Counted from the first letter of the stretch, positions 1-7,588 are shown. The stretch: 16,324 nt of DNA from Desulfuromonadaceae bacterium UBA2294 (GCA_002345625.1 DDWE01000129.1:2929-19252), one strand, 5' to 3'. Made by a program: numbers and translations. The notes: generated by a model not told the origin, from the letters alone.

Positions 1-1
1 C

Positions 2-151
2 ATCGCTCGCCCCGGACAGGTGCTGGTTTCGGCCGACACCTGGCAGCAAGTTCACGACATTGTCGACGCCACCCGTTCGGAGCCGATGGCCCTCAAAGGG
101 AAGTCGAGGCATGTCGATGTCTACCGCATTGACAGCCTGTCGCAAATCTGA
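2..151 (+). CDS. Adenylate/guanylate cyclase C-terminal fragment (partial, 5' end outside window)
   Basis: The frame is open from the window edge to the TGA at 149-151 and gives 49 residues. They resemble the last part of a class III nucleotide cyclase catalytic domain: a GQVLVSADTW stretch, then a helix, then LKGKSRHVDVYRID, matching the family pattern G-x-V-L-V-S ... L-K-G ... V-x-v-Y-R-i. In this family that segment follows the active site and forms the last strands before the C-terminus. The metal- and substrate-binding residues lie upstream of the window, so activity and any sensor domain cannot be judged. The gene ends 75 bp before hisS and no clear terminator lies between, so readthrough into hisS is possible. 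The family call is fairly secure; cAMP versus cGMP specificity is unknown. Confidence 0.7.
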   Translation: MARPGQVLVSADTWQQVHDIVDATRSEPMALKGKSRHVDVYRIDSLSQI

Positions 152-226
152 CAAGCTGCGCCCCTTTTCCGTTTTGCCAACAAGCTGCCCTGCGCAGAGA
201 CCCTACGCTGACAAGGAAGATGACTC

Positions 227-1510
227 GTGAGTATTACAGGTATTAAAGGGATGAACGACATTCTGCCGGCCGATGTCGCCAGCTGGCAGTTCGTTGAAGG
301 GACGGCAAGGCGCATCTTTCACACCTTCGGTTTTCAGGAGATCCGGGTTCCGGTGGTGGAGAAGACCGAACTGTTCTGCCGTTCCATCGGCGAGACCACC
401 GACATTGTCGAAAAAGAGATGTACACCTTTGCCGACCGCAGCGACAACTCCCTGACCCTGCGCCCGGAAGGGACGGCTCCGGTCATGCGGGCGCTGATCG
501 AGCACAAGCTCTACAATCTCGACCCGGTGCAGAAGCTGTACTACACCGGCCCGATGTTCCGCTACGAACGGCCGCAAAAAGGCCGTTATCGCCAGTTTCA
601 CCAGATGGGAGCCGAGGTGGTCGGGATCGATGACCCGTCGGTCGACGCCCAACTCCTGGCGATGCTCCACCTGTTTTTCAGCGAAATCGGCCTGGCCGAT
701 GTTGCCCTGCAGCTGAACTCGCTCGGTTGCCCGGAGTGCCGTCCTGCCTACCGGTCAGCATTGATCGCCTTTCTAGAACAGCGCCTCGACACCCTGTGCG
801 ACGACTGCCGCCGCCGCTATACGACGAACCCGCTGCGCGTGCTCGATTGCAAGGCGACCGGCTGCCGCGAGGCGACGGTCGACGCACCAGTAATGCCTGA
901 ACATTTATGCGCAGACTGTGACAACCATTTCCAGCAGGTGCAAAACCATCTGACCGCCGTCGAGGTGCCGTTCGTTCTCAACCCACGCATGGTTCGGGGC
1001 CTTGACTATTATACCCGCACCACCTTCGAAATGACCACCGACCGTCTCGGCGCCCAGAGCGCCGTCGCCGCCGGCGGCCGCTACGACGGCCTGATTCGCG
1101 AGCTCGGCGGCCCGGAGCTGCCAGGGATCGGCTTTGCCATGGGCCTGGAGCGCGTGGTGTTACTCCTTGCCGACCGGGCCCTGACCAACACCACCCCCGA
1201 CCTGTTCATCGCCGCCCTCGGTGAAGCGGCACGCCAGCAGGCCTTCATCCTGCTAACCCGCCTGCAGCGCATGGGCATCCAATGTGAGATGGACTATGCC
1301 GGCAAGAGCCTCAAATCACAGTTGCGGCGCGCCGACAAGCTTGCGGCCAGCCATGTTCTGATCATGGGCGAAGATGAACTCGCTGCCGGCCGGGCGCCGC
1401 TGCGCACGATGGCCGACGGCTCCCAGCAACAGGTCGATATCGACCTTTCAGGGGCCACCCTCGCCCGCCTTGTGACAACAGCACAACCATCCACCGAAGG
1501 CCGTAAATAA
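227..1510 (+). CDS. hisS: Histidyl-tRNA synthetase (HisRS)
   Basis: This is a cytoplasmic class II aminoacyl-tRNA synthetase that charges tRNA-His with histidine using ATP. The 427 residues match the usual bacterial length. The N-terminus ITGIKGMNDILP is typical; the LRPEGTAPVMRA block is at residues 78-89, motif 2 with the FRYE arginine at about 105-130, the histidine-binding RGLDYYT at 257-263, and motif 3 (GIGFAMGLERV) at about 300-310. A C-terminal anticodon-binding domain follows. The GTG start is chosen because AAGGAAG lies 7 bp upstream (213-219) and the protein then starts exactly where the family does. An insertion at residues 168-231 carries eight cysteines in closely spaced pairs (C168/C171, C191/C194, C208/C213, C228/C231), which suggests metal binding. 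aspS follows after 100 bp with its own promoter. Confidence 0.97.
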   Translation: MSITGIKGMNDILPADVASWQFVEGTARRIFHTFGFQEIRVPVVEKTELFCRSIGETTDIVEKEMYTFADRSDNSLTLRPEGTAPVMRALIEHKLYNLDPVQKLYYTGPMFRYERPQKGRYRQFHQMGAEVVGIDDPSVDAQLLAMLHLFFSEIGLADVALQLNSLGCPECRPAYRSALIAFLEQRLDTLCDDCRRRYTTNPLRVLDCKATGCREATVDAPVMPEHLCADCDNHFQQVQNHLTAVEVPFVLNPRMVRGLDYYTRTTFEMTTDRLGAQSAVAAGGRYDGLIRELGGPELPGIGFAMGLERVVLLLADRALTNTTPDLFIAALGEAARQQAFILLTRLQRMGIQCEMDYAGKSLKSQLRRADKLAASHVLIMGEDELAAGRAPLRTMADGSQQQVDIDLSGATLARLVTTAQPSTEGRK

Positions 1511-1514
1511 GCCC

Positions 1515-1542
1515 TTGACCCCATCAGCAGGAAGATTATACT
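1515..1542 (+). promoter_or_regulatory. Predicted sigma-70 promoter of aspS
   Basis: A TTGACC -35 box (1515-1520) and a TATACT -10 box (1537-1542) are separated by 16 bp, directly after the hisS stop codon. The predicted start is near 1549, giving a leader of about 60 nt before the aspS GTG. It implies that aspS can be expressed independently of hisS. Confidence 0.65.
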
Positions 1543-1547
1543 GGTCA

Positions 1548-1561
1548 GCTATCGCGATAGC
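1548..1561. promoter_or_regulatory. Perfect 14-bp palindrome at the aspS transcription start
   Basis: GCTATCGCGATAGC is self-complementary over all 14 bases and covers the predicted +1 of the aspS promoter. Having no unpaired loop, it suits a dimeric DNA-binding protein better than an RNA hairpin. The position would favour repression. CGCGAT is repeated immediately downstream (1562-1567). The regulator is unknown. Confidence 0.45.
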
Positions 1562-1610
1562 CGCGATTTGCTTTCATGAACATTTAACCAAAAAATTCAA
1601 AGGAGACGCT

Positions 1611-3410
1611 GTGAACGACATTCTCGGCGACTGGAAACGCTCCCATTACTGCGGCGATTTGCGCAGCGAACATATTGGACAGGACGTCTGCCTGATGGGC
1701 TGGGCGCATCGACGCCGCGATCACGGCGGGCTGATCTTTATCGACCTGCGCGATCGCACTGGTATCGCCCAGCTTGCTCTCGACCCGGATCGCGACGCAC
1801 CGTCACATGCCAAGGCTGAAGCTGTCCGCAGCGAGTTCGTCGTCGCCATTCGTGGCAAGGTTTCACCACGACCGCAGGGGACCGTCAACTCAAAAATGAA
1901 GACCGGCGAAGTTGAAGTCGAGATCAGCGAACTGCGCATACTCAACACGGCCAAAACGCCGCCGTTTATGCTCGATGAATACACCGACGTCGCCGAAAAC
2001 CTGCGACTGAAATACCGCTATCTTGATCTGCGTCGTGATTCGATCCAGCAAAACCTGATCATGCGCCACAAAGTAGCACAGACCGTACGCCAATATCTGG
2101 CTGGCAACGGCTTTCTCGAGATCGAAACCCCGGTCCTGACCAAAAGCACCCCGGAAGGGGCGCGGGACTACCTGGTTCCGAGCCGGGTCAATCCTGGAAA
2201 TTTCTACGCCCTGCCACAATCGCCGCAGCTGTTCAAGCAGCTGTTGATGGTCTCGGGCTACGACCGTTATTTCCAGATTGTCAAATGCTTCCGCGATGAA
2301 GATCTGCGTGCTGACCGCCAGCCGGAATTCACTCAGATCGACTGCGAGCTCTCCTTCATCGATCGCGACGACGTCATCCGTATCATGGAAGGTCTGATCG
2401 CCACGATTTTCAAGACGGCGATCGATGCCGAAGTCACCCTGCCGATGCAGCGCATAACTTATGCCGAAGCCTTGCACCGTTTCGGCGTCGACAACCCCGA
2501 TCTGCGCTTCGGACTCGAGCTGGTCGACTTGACCGATGTGGTCAAAAATTCCGGTTTCAAGGTGTTCGCCGATGTTGCAGCTAAAGGCGGACTGGTCAAA
2601 GCGATCAACGCCAAGGGCTGCGCCGGCTTTTCACGCAAGGATCTCGATGATCTGACTGCCTTTGCCTCCATCTACGGCGCGAAAGGGCTGGCCTGGGCCA
2701 AGGTCAATGAGGATGGCTGGCAATCCCCGATCGCCAAATTCTTCACCGCCGACGAACTGGCCGCCATGAACGCTGCCCTCGAAACACAGGTCGGCGACCT
2801 GCTGCTGTTTGTCGCTGATTCTGCCAAGATCGCTAACGAAGCCCTCGGCCGCTTGCGCAACAATCTCGGCCAACGTCTTGGACTGAACGACCCGAAGGTC
2901 TACCGCTTCGTCTGGGTGACCGACTTCCCGCTGCTTGAATGGGATGAAGACGCCAAACGCCATGCCGCCGTCCACCACCCCTTCACCGCCCCTATGGATG
3001 AAGATGTGGCCCTGCTCGCCACCGACCCGGGCAAAGTGCGCGCCAAAGCCTACGACCTGGTGCTCAACGGCTCGGAGATCGGCGGTGGCAGCATCCGTAT
3101 TCACGACCAGAGCGTGCAGAGCCAGATGTTCAGCCTCCTGGGCATCAGCCTCGAAGAAGCACGGCAAAAATTCGGCTTTTTGCTCGACGCCCTCGAGTTC
3201 GGGGCCCCGCCGCATGGCGGCATCGCCTTTGGCCTAGACCGCGTCATGATGATTTTGACCGGCGCTGAATCGATCCGCGACGTCATCGCTTTTCCGAAGA
3301 CCCAGAAGGCCACCTGCCTGATGTCGGAAGCCCCCGGAGAAGTTGAAGAGAAACAACTACGTGAGCTTGCCATCCGCCTCGCGCGCAAGCCCGGTGGCGA
3401 TAAAATCTAG
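1611..3410 (+). CDS. aspS: Aspartyl-tRNA synthetase, non-discriminating type (Asp/Asx)
   Basis: This class II synthetase charges tRNA with aspartate. It has 599 residues, as usual for bacterial AspRS: an N-terminal OB-fold anticodon-binding domain (about 12-115), the catalytic core with TPEGARDYLVPSR and FRDEDLRADRQPEFTQ (motif 2), the bacterial-type insertion domain, and motif 3 GIAFGLDRVMM near the end. The GTG start at 1611 is preceded by AAAGGAG at 1599-1605; the upstream open frame lacks family similarity. His38 in RRRDHGG and Gly90 in RPQGT occupy the positions that mark non-discriminating AspRS in Pseudomonas aeruginosa (His31, Gly83), whereas E. coli-like discriminating enzymes have Leu and Lys. 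The enzyme therefore probably also makes Asp-tRNA-Asn for the GatCAB amidotransferase. A lipoprotein gene follows 23 bp later. Confidence 0.96.
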   Translation: MNDILGDWKRSHYCGDLRSEHIGQDVCLMGWAHRRRDHGGLIFIDLRDRTGIAQLALDPDRDAPSHAKAEAVRSEFVVAIRGKVSPRPQGTVNSKMKTGEVEVEISELRILNTAKTPPFMLDEYTDVAENLRLKYRYLDLRRDSIQQNLIMRHKVAQTVRQYLAGNGFLEIETPVLTKSTPEGARDYLVPSRVNPGNFYALPQSPQLFKQLLMVSGYDRYFQIVKCFRDEDLRADRQPEFTQIDCELSFIDRDDVIRIMEGLIATIFKTAIDAEVTLPMQRITYAEALHRFGVDNPDLRFGLELVDLTDVVKNSGFKVFADVAAKGGLVKAINAKGCAGFSRKDLDDLTAFASIYGAKGLAWAKVNEDGWQSPIAKFFTADELAAMNAALETQVGDLLLFVADSAKIANEALGRLRNNLGQRLGLNDPKVYRFVWVTDFPLLEWDEDAKRHAAVHHPFTAPMDEDVALLATDPGKVRAKAYDLVLNGSEIGGGSIRIHDQSVQSQMFSLLGISLEEARQKFGFLLDALEFGAPPHGGIAFGLDRVMMILTGAESIRDVIAFPKTQKATCLMSEAPGEVEEKQLRELAIRLARKPGGDKI

Positions 3411-3433
3411 GCCTTGCCAGAAAGACCGTGTGC

Positions 3434-4108
3434 ATGAGAACACTGTTTTCCCTGTTTTTCACCGTGCTGTTACTTGGCGCCTGTGCAACCCCGCCACCAC
3501 CGCAAGAACTGGCAGATGCGCGACAGGCCTTACAGGCCGCTGACCGCTCTGGCGCTTCGAAAATGGCGATTGAGGAGTACGAGGTTGCCAGTCAGGCGCT
3601 GACGGCCGGTGAAACACTGGTCAAAAAAGGTGATCTTGAGTCCGCAGAAAAAGTACTGGCCGAGGCCATCGACCTTGCCCATGAAGCAGAAATCACCGCT
3701 TGTCACCGTTCTCTCAATCTGGCGCAAAAACAGATTAGCCAACTGGAAGCCCAAAAAGAGCTGGTCCTCAAAGCCTGGCGTGAAGCGATTGCCGACAACA
3801 CGGCCACCTTTGATCTCACGACCGAACCTGAGCCAATGACACCAACACTGCTGACCAGCTATACCATCTCCGAGGGGGAGAACCTGTTCAACATCGCCGC
3901 AAGACGCAAGGTTTACGGCGATGCCCTGCTCTGGCCGCTGATTTACAAGGCGAATCGCGACCAGATCAAAAATCCGCAGCAGATCTACCCCGGACAGGTT
4001 CTGACCATTCCGCGTAACGTGACGGAGGAAGAGAAGGAACAGGCACGGATCACCGCCCGCGAATCGACTATTTTTGCAGCCCCGACCGTAGCGCCGAAAG
4101 CACCCTGA
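3434..4108 (+). CDS. LysM-domain lipoprotein with N-terminal DUF4398-like helical domain
   Basis: The 224-residue product begins with a lipoprotein signal peptide (MRTLFSLFFTVLLLGAC) whose lipobox cysteine is residue 17, followed by a short Pro-rich linker. Residues about 24-95 are alanine-rich helices with the A..A..L spacing of DUF4398 envelope proteins. A LysM domain occupies about residues 138-192 (YTISEGENLFNIA ... IYPGQVLTIP) and is expected to bind the glycan strands of peptidoglycan, so the protein probably sits in the periplasm anchored to the inner or outer membrane. The +2 residue is Ala, not Asp, which weakly favours outer-membrane sorting. The ATG at 3434 is preferred because AGAAAG (3419-3424) lies 9 bp upstream; a GTG at 3428 is in frame but too close to it. 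It probably shares a transcript with aspS and ends at the terminator at 4158. Its role is otherwise unknown. Confidence 0.85.
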   Translation: MRTLFSLFFTVLLLGACATPPPPQELADARQALQAADRSGASKMAIEEYEVASQALTAGETLVKKGDLESAEKVLAEAIDLAHEAEITACHRSLNLAQKQISQLEAQKELVLKAWREAIADNTATFDLTTEPEPMTPTLLTSYTISEGENLFNIAARRKVYGDALLWPLIYKANRDQIKNPQQIYPGQVLTIPRNVTEEEKEQARITARESTIFAAPTVAPKAP

Positions 4109-4157
4109 AGACTGCCGGAAGCACAGCCAGACGACATCCAAATACAGCATGAATTGG

Positions 4158-4192
4158 TCCGGATCGCATCTAAAACGCGGTTCGGATTTTTT
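4158..4192 (+). terminator. Rho-independent terminator after aspS-LysM lipoprotein
   Basis: A 10-bp stem (4158-4167 with 4177-4186, including two G-U pairs) closes a 9-nt loop and is followed by six T residues (4187-4192). It would end the transcript entering from aspS and the lipoprotein gene. The T-run stops one base before the -35 box of the icd promoter. Confidence 0.75.
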
Positions 4193-4193
4193 C

Positions 4194-4220
4194 TTGACAG
4201 ATTCTAACTCTATGTATACT
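4194..4220 (+). promoter_or_regulatory. Predicted sigma-70 promoter of icd
   Basis: A consensus TTGACA (4194-4199) is followed by TATACT (4215-4220). The spacer is only 15 bp, two below the optimum, which may mean that promoter use depends on a regulator. The predicted start near 4227 leaves a leader of about 93 nt before the icd ATG. The downstream half is embedded in GTATAC repeats. Confidence 0.65.
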
Positions 4221-4243
4221 GTATACACGTTTTGGGTATACAT
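4212..4243. promoter_or_regulatory. Candidate operator: three GTATAC boxes forming an inverted repeat over the icd promoter
   Basis: GTATAC, itself palindromic, begins at 4214, 4221 and 4236. The outer copies extend to a perfect 8-bp inverted repeat, ATGTATAC (4212-4219) and GTATACAT (4236-4243), with 16 bp between. The sites cover the -10 box and the predicted start, a position expected for repression. I saw no other GTATAC in the window. Transcriptional repression of energy and biosynthesis genes is known in Geobacter, but I cannot confirm which protein recognises this motif. Confidence 0.55.
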
Positions 4244-4319
4244 CCTTTCTAGGGCGAAGAATAGATTTGCCTTTTCACCCGCTTCCGGCACTACCGGTAT
4301 AAATCACCAAGGAGAGATC

Positions 4320-6548
4320 ATGTCAACAGACGCAAAGATTATCTGGTCAGAGATTGATGAAGCACCGGCCCTCGCGACTTACGCCCTGCTCCCCATTGTC
4401 CAGGCCTACGCCAAAGGAACCGGCATCGAGGTCGAGATGAAGGACATCTCCCTCTCGGGGCGCATTCTTGCAAACTTTCCGGACAACCTCAAACCTGAGC
4501 AGAAGGTTGCGGACAACCTCGCCGAGCTTGGCGAACTGTGTCTCAAGCCTGAGGCCAACATCATCAAACTGCCGAACATCAGCGCTTCGATCCCGCAGCT
4601 GCAGGAAGCGATTCAGGAGCTGCAGGAGAAAGGCTATGATGTTCCGGACTACCCGGAAGAGCCGAAGAACGATGCCGAGAAGGCGATCCAGACCCGCTAC
4701 GCCAAGTGCCTTGGCTCCGCCGTCAACCCGGTGCTGCGTGAAGGCAACTCCGACCGTCGCGCCGCCGCTTCGGTCAAGAAGTTCGCCCAGAAAAACCCGC
4801 ACCGCATGATGAAGCCCTGGCCCGAGGTCTCCAAGACCCGCGTCGCCTTCATGAACAGCGGCGACTTCTTCGAAAACGAGACCTCGGTCACCCTCGACGC
4901 TGCAACCAACGCCAGGATCGAGTTTGTTGCCACGGACGGCAGCGTCACCGTGCTCAAGGACAAACTGGCTCTGCAAGCCGGCGAGGTGCTCGACTCCACC
5001 CACATGGACGTTGCCAAGCTGCGCAGCTTTTACGCCGACTGTATGAAAGAGGCAAAAGAGAAGGACGTCCTGCTCTCGCTGCACCTTAAAGCGACCATGA
5101 TGAAGATCTCCGATCCGATCATGTTCGGCCATGCCGTCTCCGTCTACTTTAAAGACGCCCTCGACAAGCATGCTGCCAGCCTGAAAGAGATCGGTGCCAA
5201 CATCAACAATGGCCTCGGCGGCGTCCTGTCCAAACTTGACCGCCTGCCAGCCGACAAGAAGGCCGAAATCGAAGCCGACATCAACGCGTGCTACAAATCG
5301 GGCCCGGCTCTGGCCATGGTCGATTCGCGCAAGAACATCACCAACCTGCATGTCCCCAACGATGTCATCGTCGATGCCTCGATGCCGGTTGTCGTCCGTG
5401 ACGGCGGCAAAATGTGGAATCTGGCCGACGAGCTGCAGGACACCATCGCCATGGTCCCCGATCGTTGCTACGCAACCATGTACCAGGCGGTCATTGAAGA
5501 CTGTCAGAAAAACGGCCAGTTCAATCCGGCGACCATGGGTGCGGTCTCCAACGTCGGCCTGATGGCACAGAAAGCCGAAGAATACGGCTCACACGACAAG
5601 ACTTTCACCGCCGCCGGCAAAGGGACCATCCGCGTCGTTGATGCTTCCGGGAAAACCCTGCTTGAGCAGAAAGTTGAGACGGGTGACATTTTCCGTGCAT
5701 GCCAGGTCAAAGACGCGCCGATTCAGGACTGGGTCAAACTCGCGGTCAACCGCGCCAAGGCTTCCGGCACCCCGGCCATCTTCTGGCTCGACGCAAAGCG
5801 CGGTCACGATGCCCAGATCATCAAGAAGGTCAACACCTACCTCAAGGATTACGACACCACCGGCCTTGACATCCGCATTATGAACCCGGTCGATGCGATG
5901 AAATTTTCATGTGAGCGCGCGCGCAAAGGCCAGGACACCATTTCGGTCACCGGCAACGTTCTGCGTGACTACCTGACCGACCTGTTCCCGATCCTCGAGC
6001 TCGGCACCAGTGCCCGCATGCTCTCCATCGTGCCGCTGATGGCGGGTGGCGGCCTGTTCGAAACCGGCGCCGGCGGTTCGGCTCCGAAGCACGTCGAGCA
6101 GTTCCTCAAGGAAGGCCACCTGCGTTGGGATTCACTCGGCGAATACTGCGCCCTGGTCCCCTCGTTTGAGATGATCGCCCAGAATACCGGCAACAAGAAA
6201 GCTGCCATCCTGGCCGAAACCCTCGACACCGCAGTCTCCAAGTATCTGGAAAATGCCAAGGCGCCGTCACGCAAGGTCAACGAGATCGATAACCGTGGCA
6301 GCAGCTTCTATCTGGCCCTGTACTGGGCTCAGGCGTTGGCCGCCCAGAGCAAGGACGCCGACATGAAGGCCCGTTTCGCTCCGGTCGCCGAAAAGCTGGC
6401 CGCCAACGAAGCCAAGATTAGTCAGGAGCTTTTGGCCGCTCAGGGCCGCCCGGCAAACGTCGGCGGGTACTACCGTCCGGATCAGGCCATGGCTAACAAG
6501 GAAATGCGCCCGAGCGCAACCTTTAACGCAATTATCGACGCACTCTAA
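4320..6548 (+). CDS. icd: Isocitrate dehydrogenase, monomeric NADP-dependent type
   Basis: The enzyme oxidatively decarboxylates isocitrate to 2-oxoglutarate with NADP+ in the TCA cycle. The 742-residue length is that of the monomeric IDH family (about 740), clearly longer than the dimeric E. coli type (about 415). Family landmarks include DEAPALATYALLPIV near the N-terminus, NIIKLPNISASIPQL, LREGNSDRRAA (the substrate-phosphate Arg/Ser region), KPWPEVSKTRVAFM, and LGTSARMLSIVPLMAGGGLFETGAGGSAPKH in the C-terminal part. The ATG at 4320 follows AAGGAGAG at 4309-4316; the frame stays open upstream but that part crosses the terminator and promoter and has no family similarity. mdh follows after an 83-bp gap containing a hairpin, and the two are probably co-transcribed with attenuation. 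The product feeds the Kor reaction encoded downstream. Confidence 0.96.
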   Translation: MSTDAKIIWSEIDEAPALATYALLPIVQAYAKGTGIEVEMKDISLSGRILANFPDNLKPEQKVADNLAELGELCLKPEANIIKLPNISASIPQLQEAIQELQEKGYDVPDYPEEPKNDAEKAIQTRYAKCLGSAVNPVLREGNSDRRAAASVKKFAQKNPHRMMKPWPEVSKTRVAFMNSGDFFENETSVTLDAATNARIEFVATDGSVTVLKDKLALQAGEVLDSTHMDVAKLRSFYADCMKEAKEKDVLLSLHLKATMMKISDPIMFGHAVSVYFKDALDKHAASLKEIGANINNGLGGVLSKLDRLPADKKAEIEADINACYKSGPALAMVDSRKNITNLHVPNDVIVDASMPVVVRDGGKMWNLADELQDTIAMVPDRCYATMYQAVIEDCQKNGQFNPATMGAVSNVGLMAQKAEEYGSHDKTFTAAGKGTIRVVDASGKTLLEQKVETGDIFRACQVKDAPIQDWVKLAVNRAKASGTPAIFWLDAKRGHDAQIIKKVNTYLKDYDTTGLDIRIMNPVDAMKFSCERARKGQDTISVTGNVLRDYLTDLFPILELGTSARMLSIVPLMAGGGLFETGAGGSAPKHVEQFLKEGHLRWDSLGEYCALVPSFEMIAQNTGNKKAAILAETLDTAVSKYLENAKAPSRKVNEIDNRGSSFYLALYWAQALAAQSKDADMKARFAPVAEKLAANEAKISQELLAAQGRPANVGGYYRPDQAMANKEMRPSATFNAIIDAL

Positions 6549-6564
6549 AGCGAAGTTTTTGACC

Positions 6565-6598
6565 GAAAGGCTGAGACGCATCAGCGTCTCAGCCTTTC
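6565..6598 (+). terminator. Hairpin between icd and mdh (weak or partial terminator)
   Basis: A perfect 15-bp stem (6565-6579 with 6584-6598) closes the 4-nt loop ATCA. No U-run follows: the 3' arm ends TTTC and continues CATTCCC. It may act as an inefficient terminator, as a 3' stabiliser for icd mRNA, or as a processing barrier that sets different icd and mdh levels. Confidence 0.6.
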
Positions 6599-6631
6599 AT
6601 TCCCATTCAAAACATTTCAAGGAGAGAAAAC

Positions 6632-7588
6632 ATGGCAAGACCAAAAATTGCATTGATTGGTGGTGGTCAGATCGGCGGCGTCCTGGCACAACTCTGCGCT
6701 CTGCGCGAACTGGGTGACGTGGTGATGTTTGACATCGTTGAAGGTCTGCCCCAGGGCAAGATGCTCGACATCGCTGAAGCATCACCGGTCGACGGCTTCG
6801 ACATCAGCCTCAAAGGGACCAACGACTACAAAGACATCGCCGGTGCCGAAGTTATCATCGTCACCGCCGGCCTGCCGCGCAAACCGGGTATGAGCCGTGA
6901 TGACCTGATCGAGGTCAACTCGAAAATCATGACTCAGGTTGCCGAAGGCATCCGCGACAACGCTCCGAAAGCCTTTGTCATCGTCATCTCCAACCCGCTT
7001 GACGCCATGGTGACCCTGTGTCGCAAGGTCACCGGCTTCCCGTCCGAGCGCGTTATGGGCCAGGCCGGCGTCCTCGACTCAGCCCGTTTCGAGTCGTTCA
7101 TCGCTTGGGAGCTCGGCGTTTCGGTCAAAGACGTCACCGCCATGACCCTCGGCGGCCACGGCGACGACATGGTTCCTCTGGTCCGCTATGCCAGCGTCAA
7201 GGGCATTCCGGTCATGGAACTGCTTGAGCAGAAATATGGCAACGCTGCCAAGGCAAAAGAAGTCATGGAAGCCATGGTCAAGCGCACCCGTGGCGCCGGT
7301 GGTGAAGTTGTCGCCCTGCTGAAAACCGGCAGCGCCTTCTACAGCCCGGCTTCATCGGCCATCGCTATGGCCGAGTCGATCCTCAAGGATCAGAAGCGCG
7401 TGCTGCCGACCTGTGCCCTGCTCAACGGCGAGTTCGGCGTCAAAGGCTACTATGTCGGCGTCCCCTGCGTCCTCGGCTCCAAGGGTATTGAAAAGATCCT
7501 CACCTTCAAGCTTGACGCTGAAGAGCAGGAGATGATGGACAAGTCGGTCGCTGCCGTTAAAGGTCTGGTCGACAGCCTGAATCTTTAA
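6632..7588 (+). CDS. mdh: Malate dehydrogenase (NAD-dependent, LDH-like MDH type 3)
   Basis: This interconverts malate and oxaloacetate with NAD(H), closing the TCA cycle. It has 318 residues, a normal length. The Rossmann motif GGGQIG is at residues 10-15, with Asp34 at the end of the second strand indicating NAD rather than NADP preference. Arg83 and Arg89 in PRKPGMSR bind the dicarboxylate and mark malate rather than lactate specificity. Asp149 and Arg152 (VLDSARF) and His176 (GGHGDD) complete the catalytic set. The ATG follows AAGGAGAG by 6 bp, a ribosome-binding sequence shared with icd and korD. No convincing promoter lies in the 83-bp gap after icd, so mdh is probably expressed by readthrough from the icd promoter. 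Confidence 0.96.
   Translation: MARPKIALIGGGQIGGVLAQLCALRELGDVVMFDIVEGLPQGKMLDIAEASPVDGFDISLKGTNDYKDIAGAEVIIVTAGLPRKPGMSRDDLIEVNSKIMTQVAEGIRDNAPKAFVIVISNPLDAMVTLCRKVTGFPSERVMGQAGVLDSARFESFIAWELGVSVKDVTAMTLGGHGDDMVPLVRYASVKGIPVMELLEQKYGNAAKAKEVMEAMVKRTRGAGGEVVALLKTGSAFYSPASSAIAMAESILKDQKRVLPTCALLNGEFGVKGYYVGVPCVLGSKGIEKILTFKLDAEEQEMMDKSVAAVKGLVDSLNL

Noticed and set aside
1515..1610. Upstream extension of the aspS frame
   Set aside because: It lies over the promoter and palindrome; the GTG at 1611 has AAAGGAG at the right distance and gives the normal family length.
4149..4319. Upstream extension of the icd frame
   Set aside because: It would run through the terminator, promoter and GTATAC boxes, has no ribosome-binding site, and adds 57 residues absent from monomeric IDHs.
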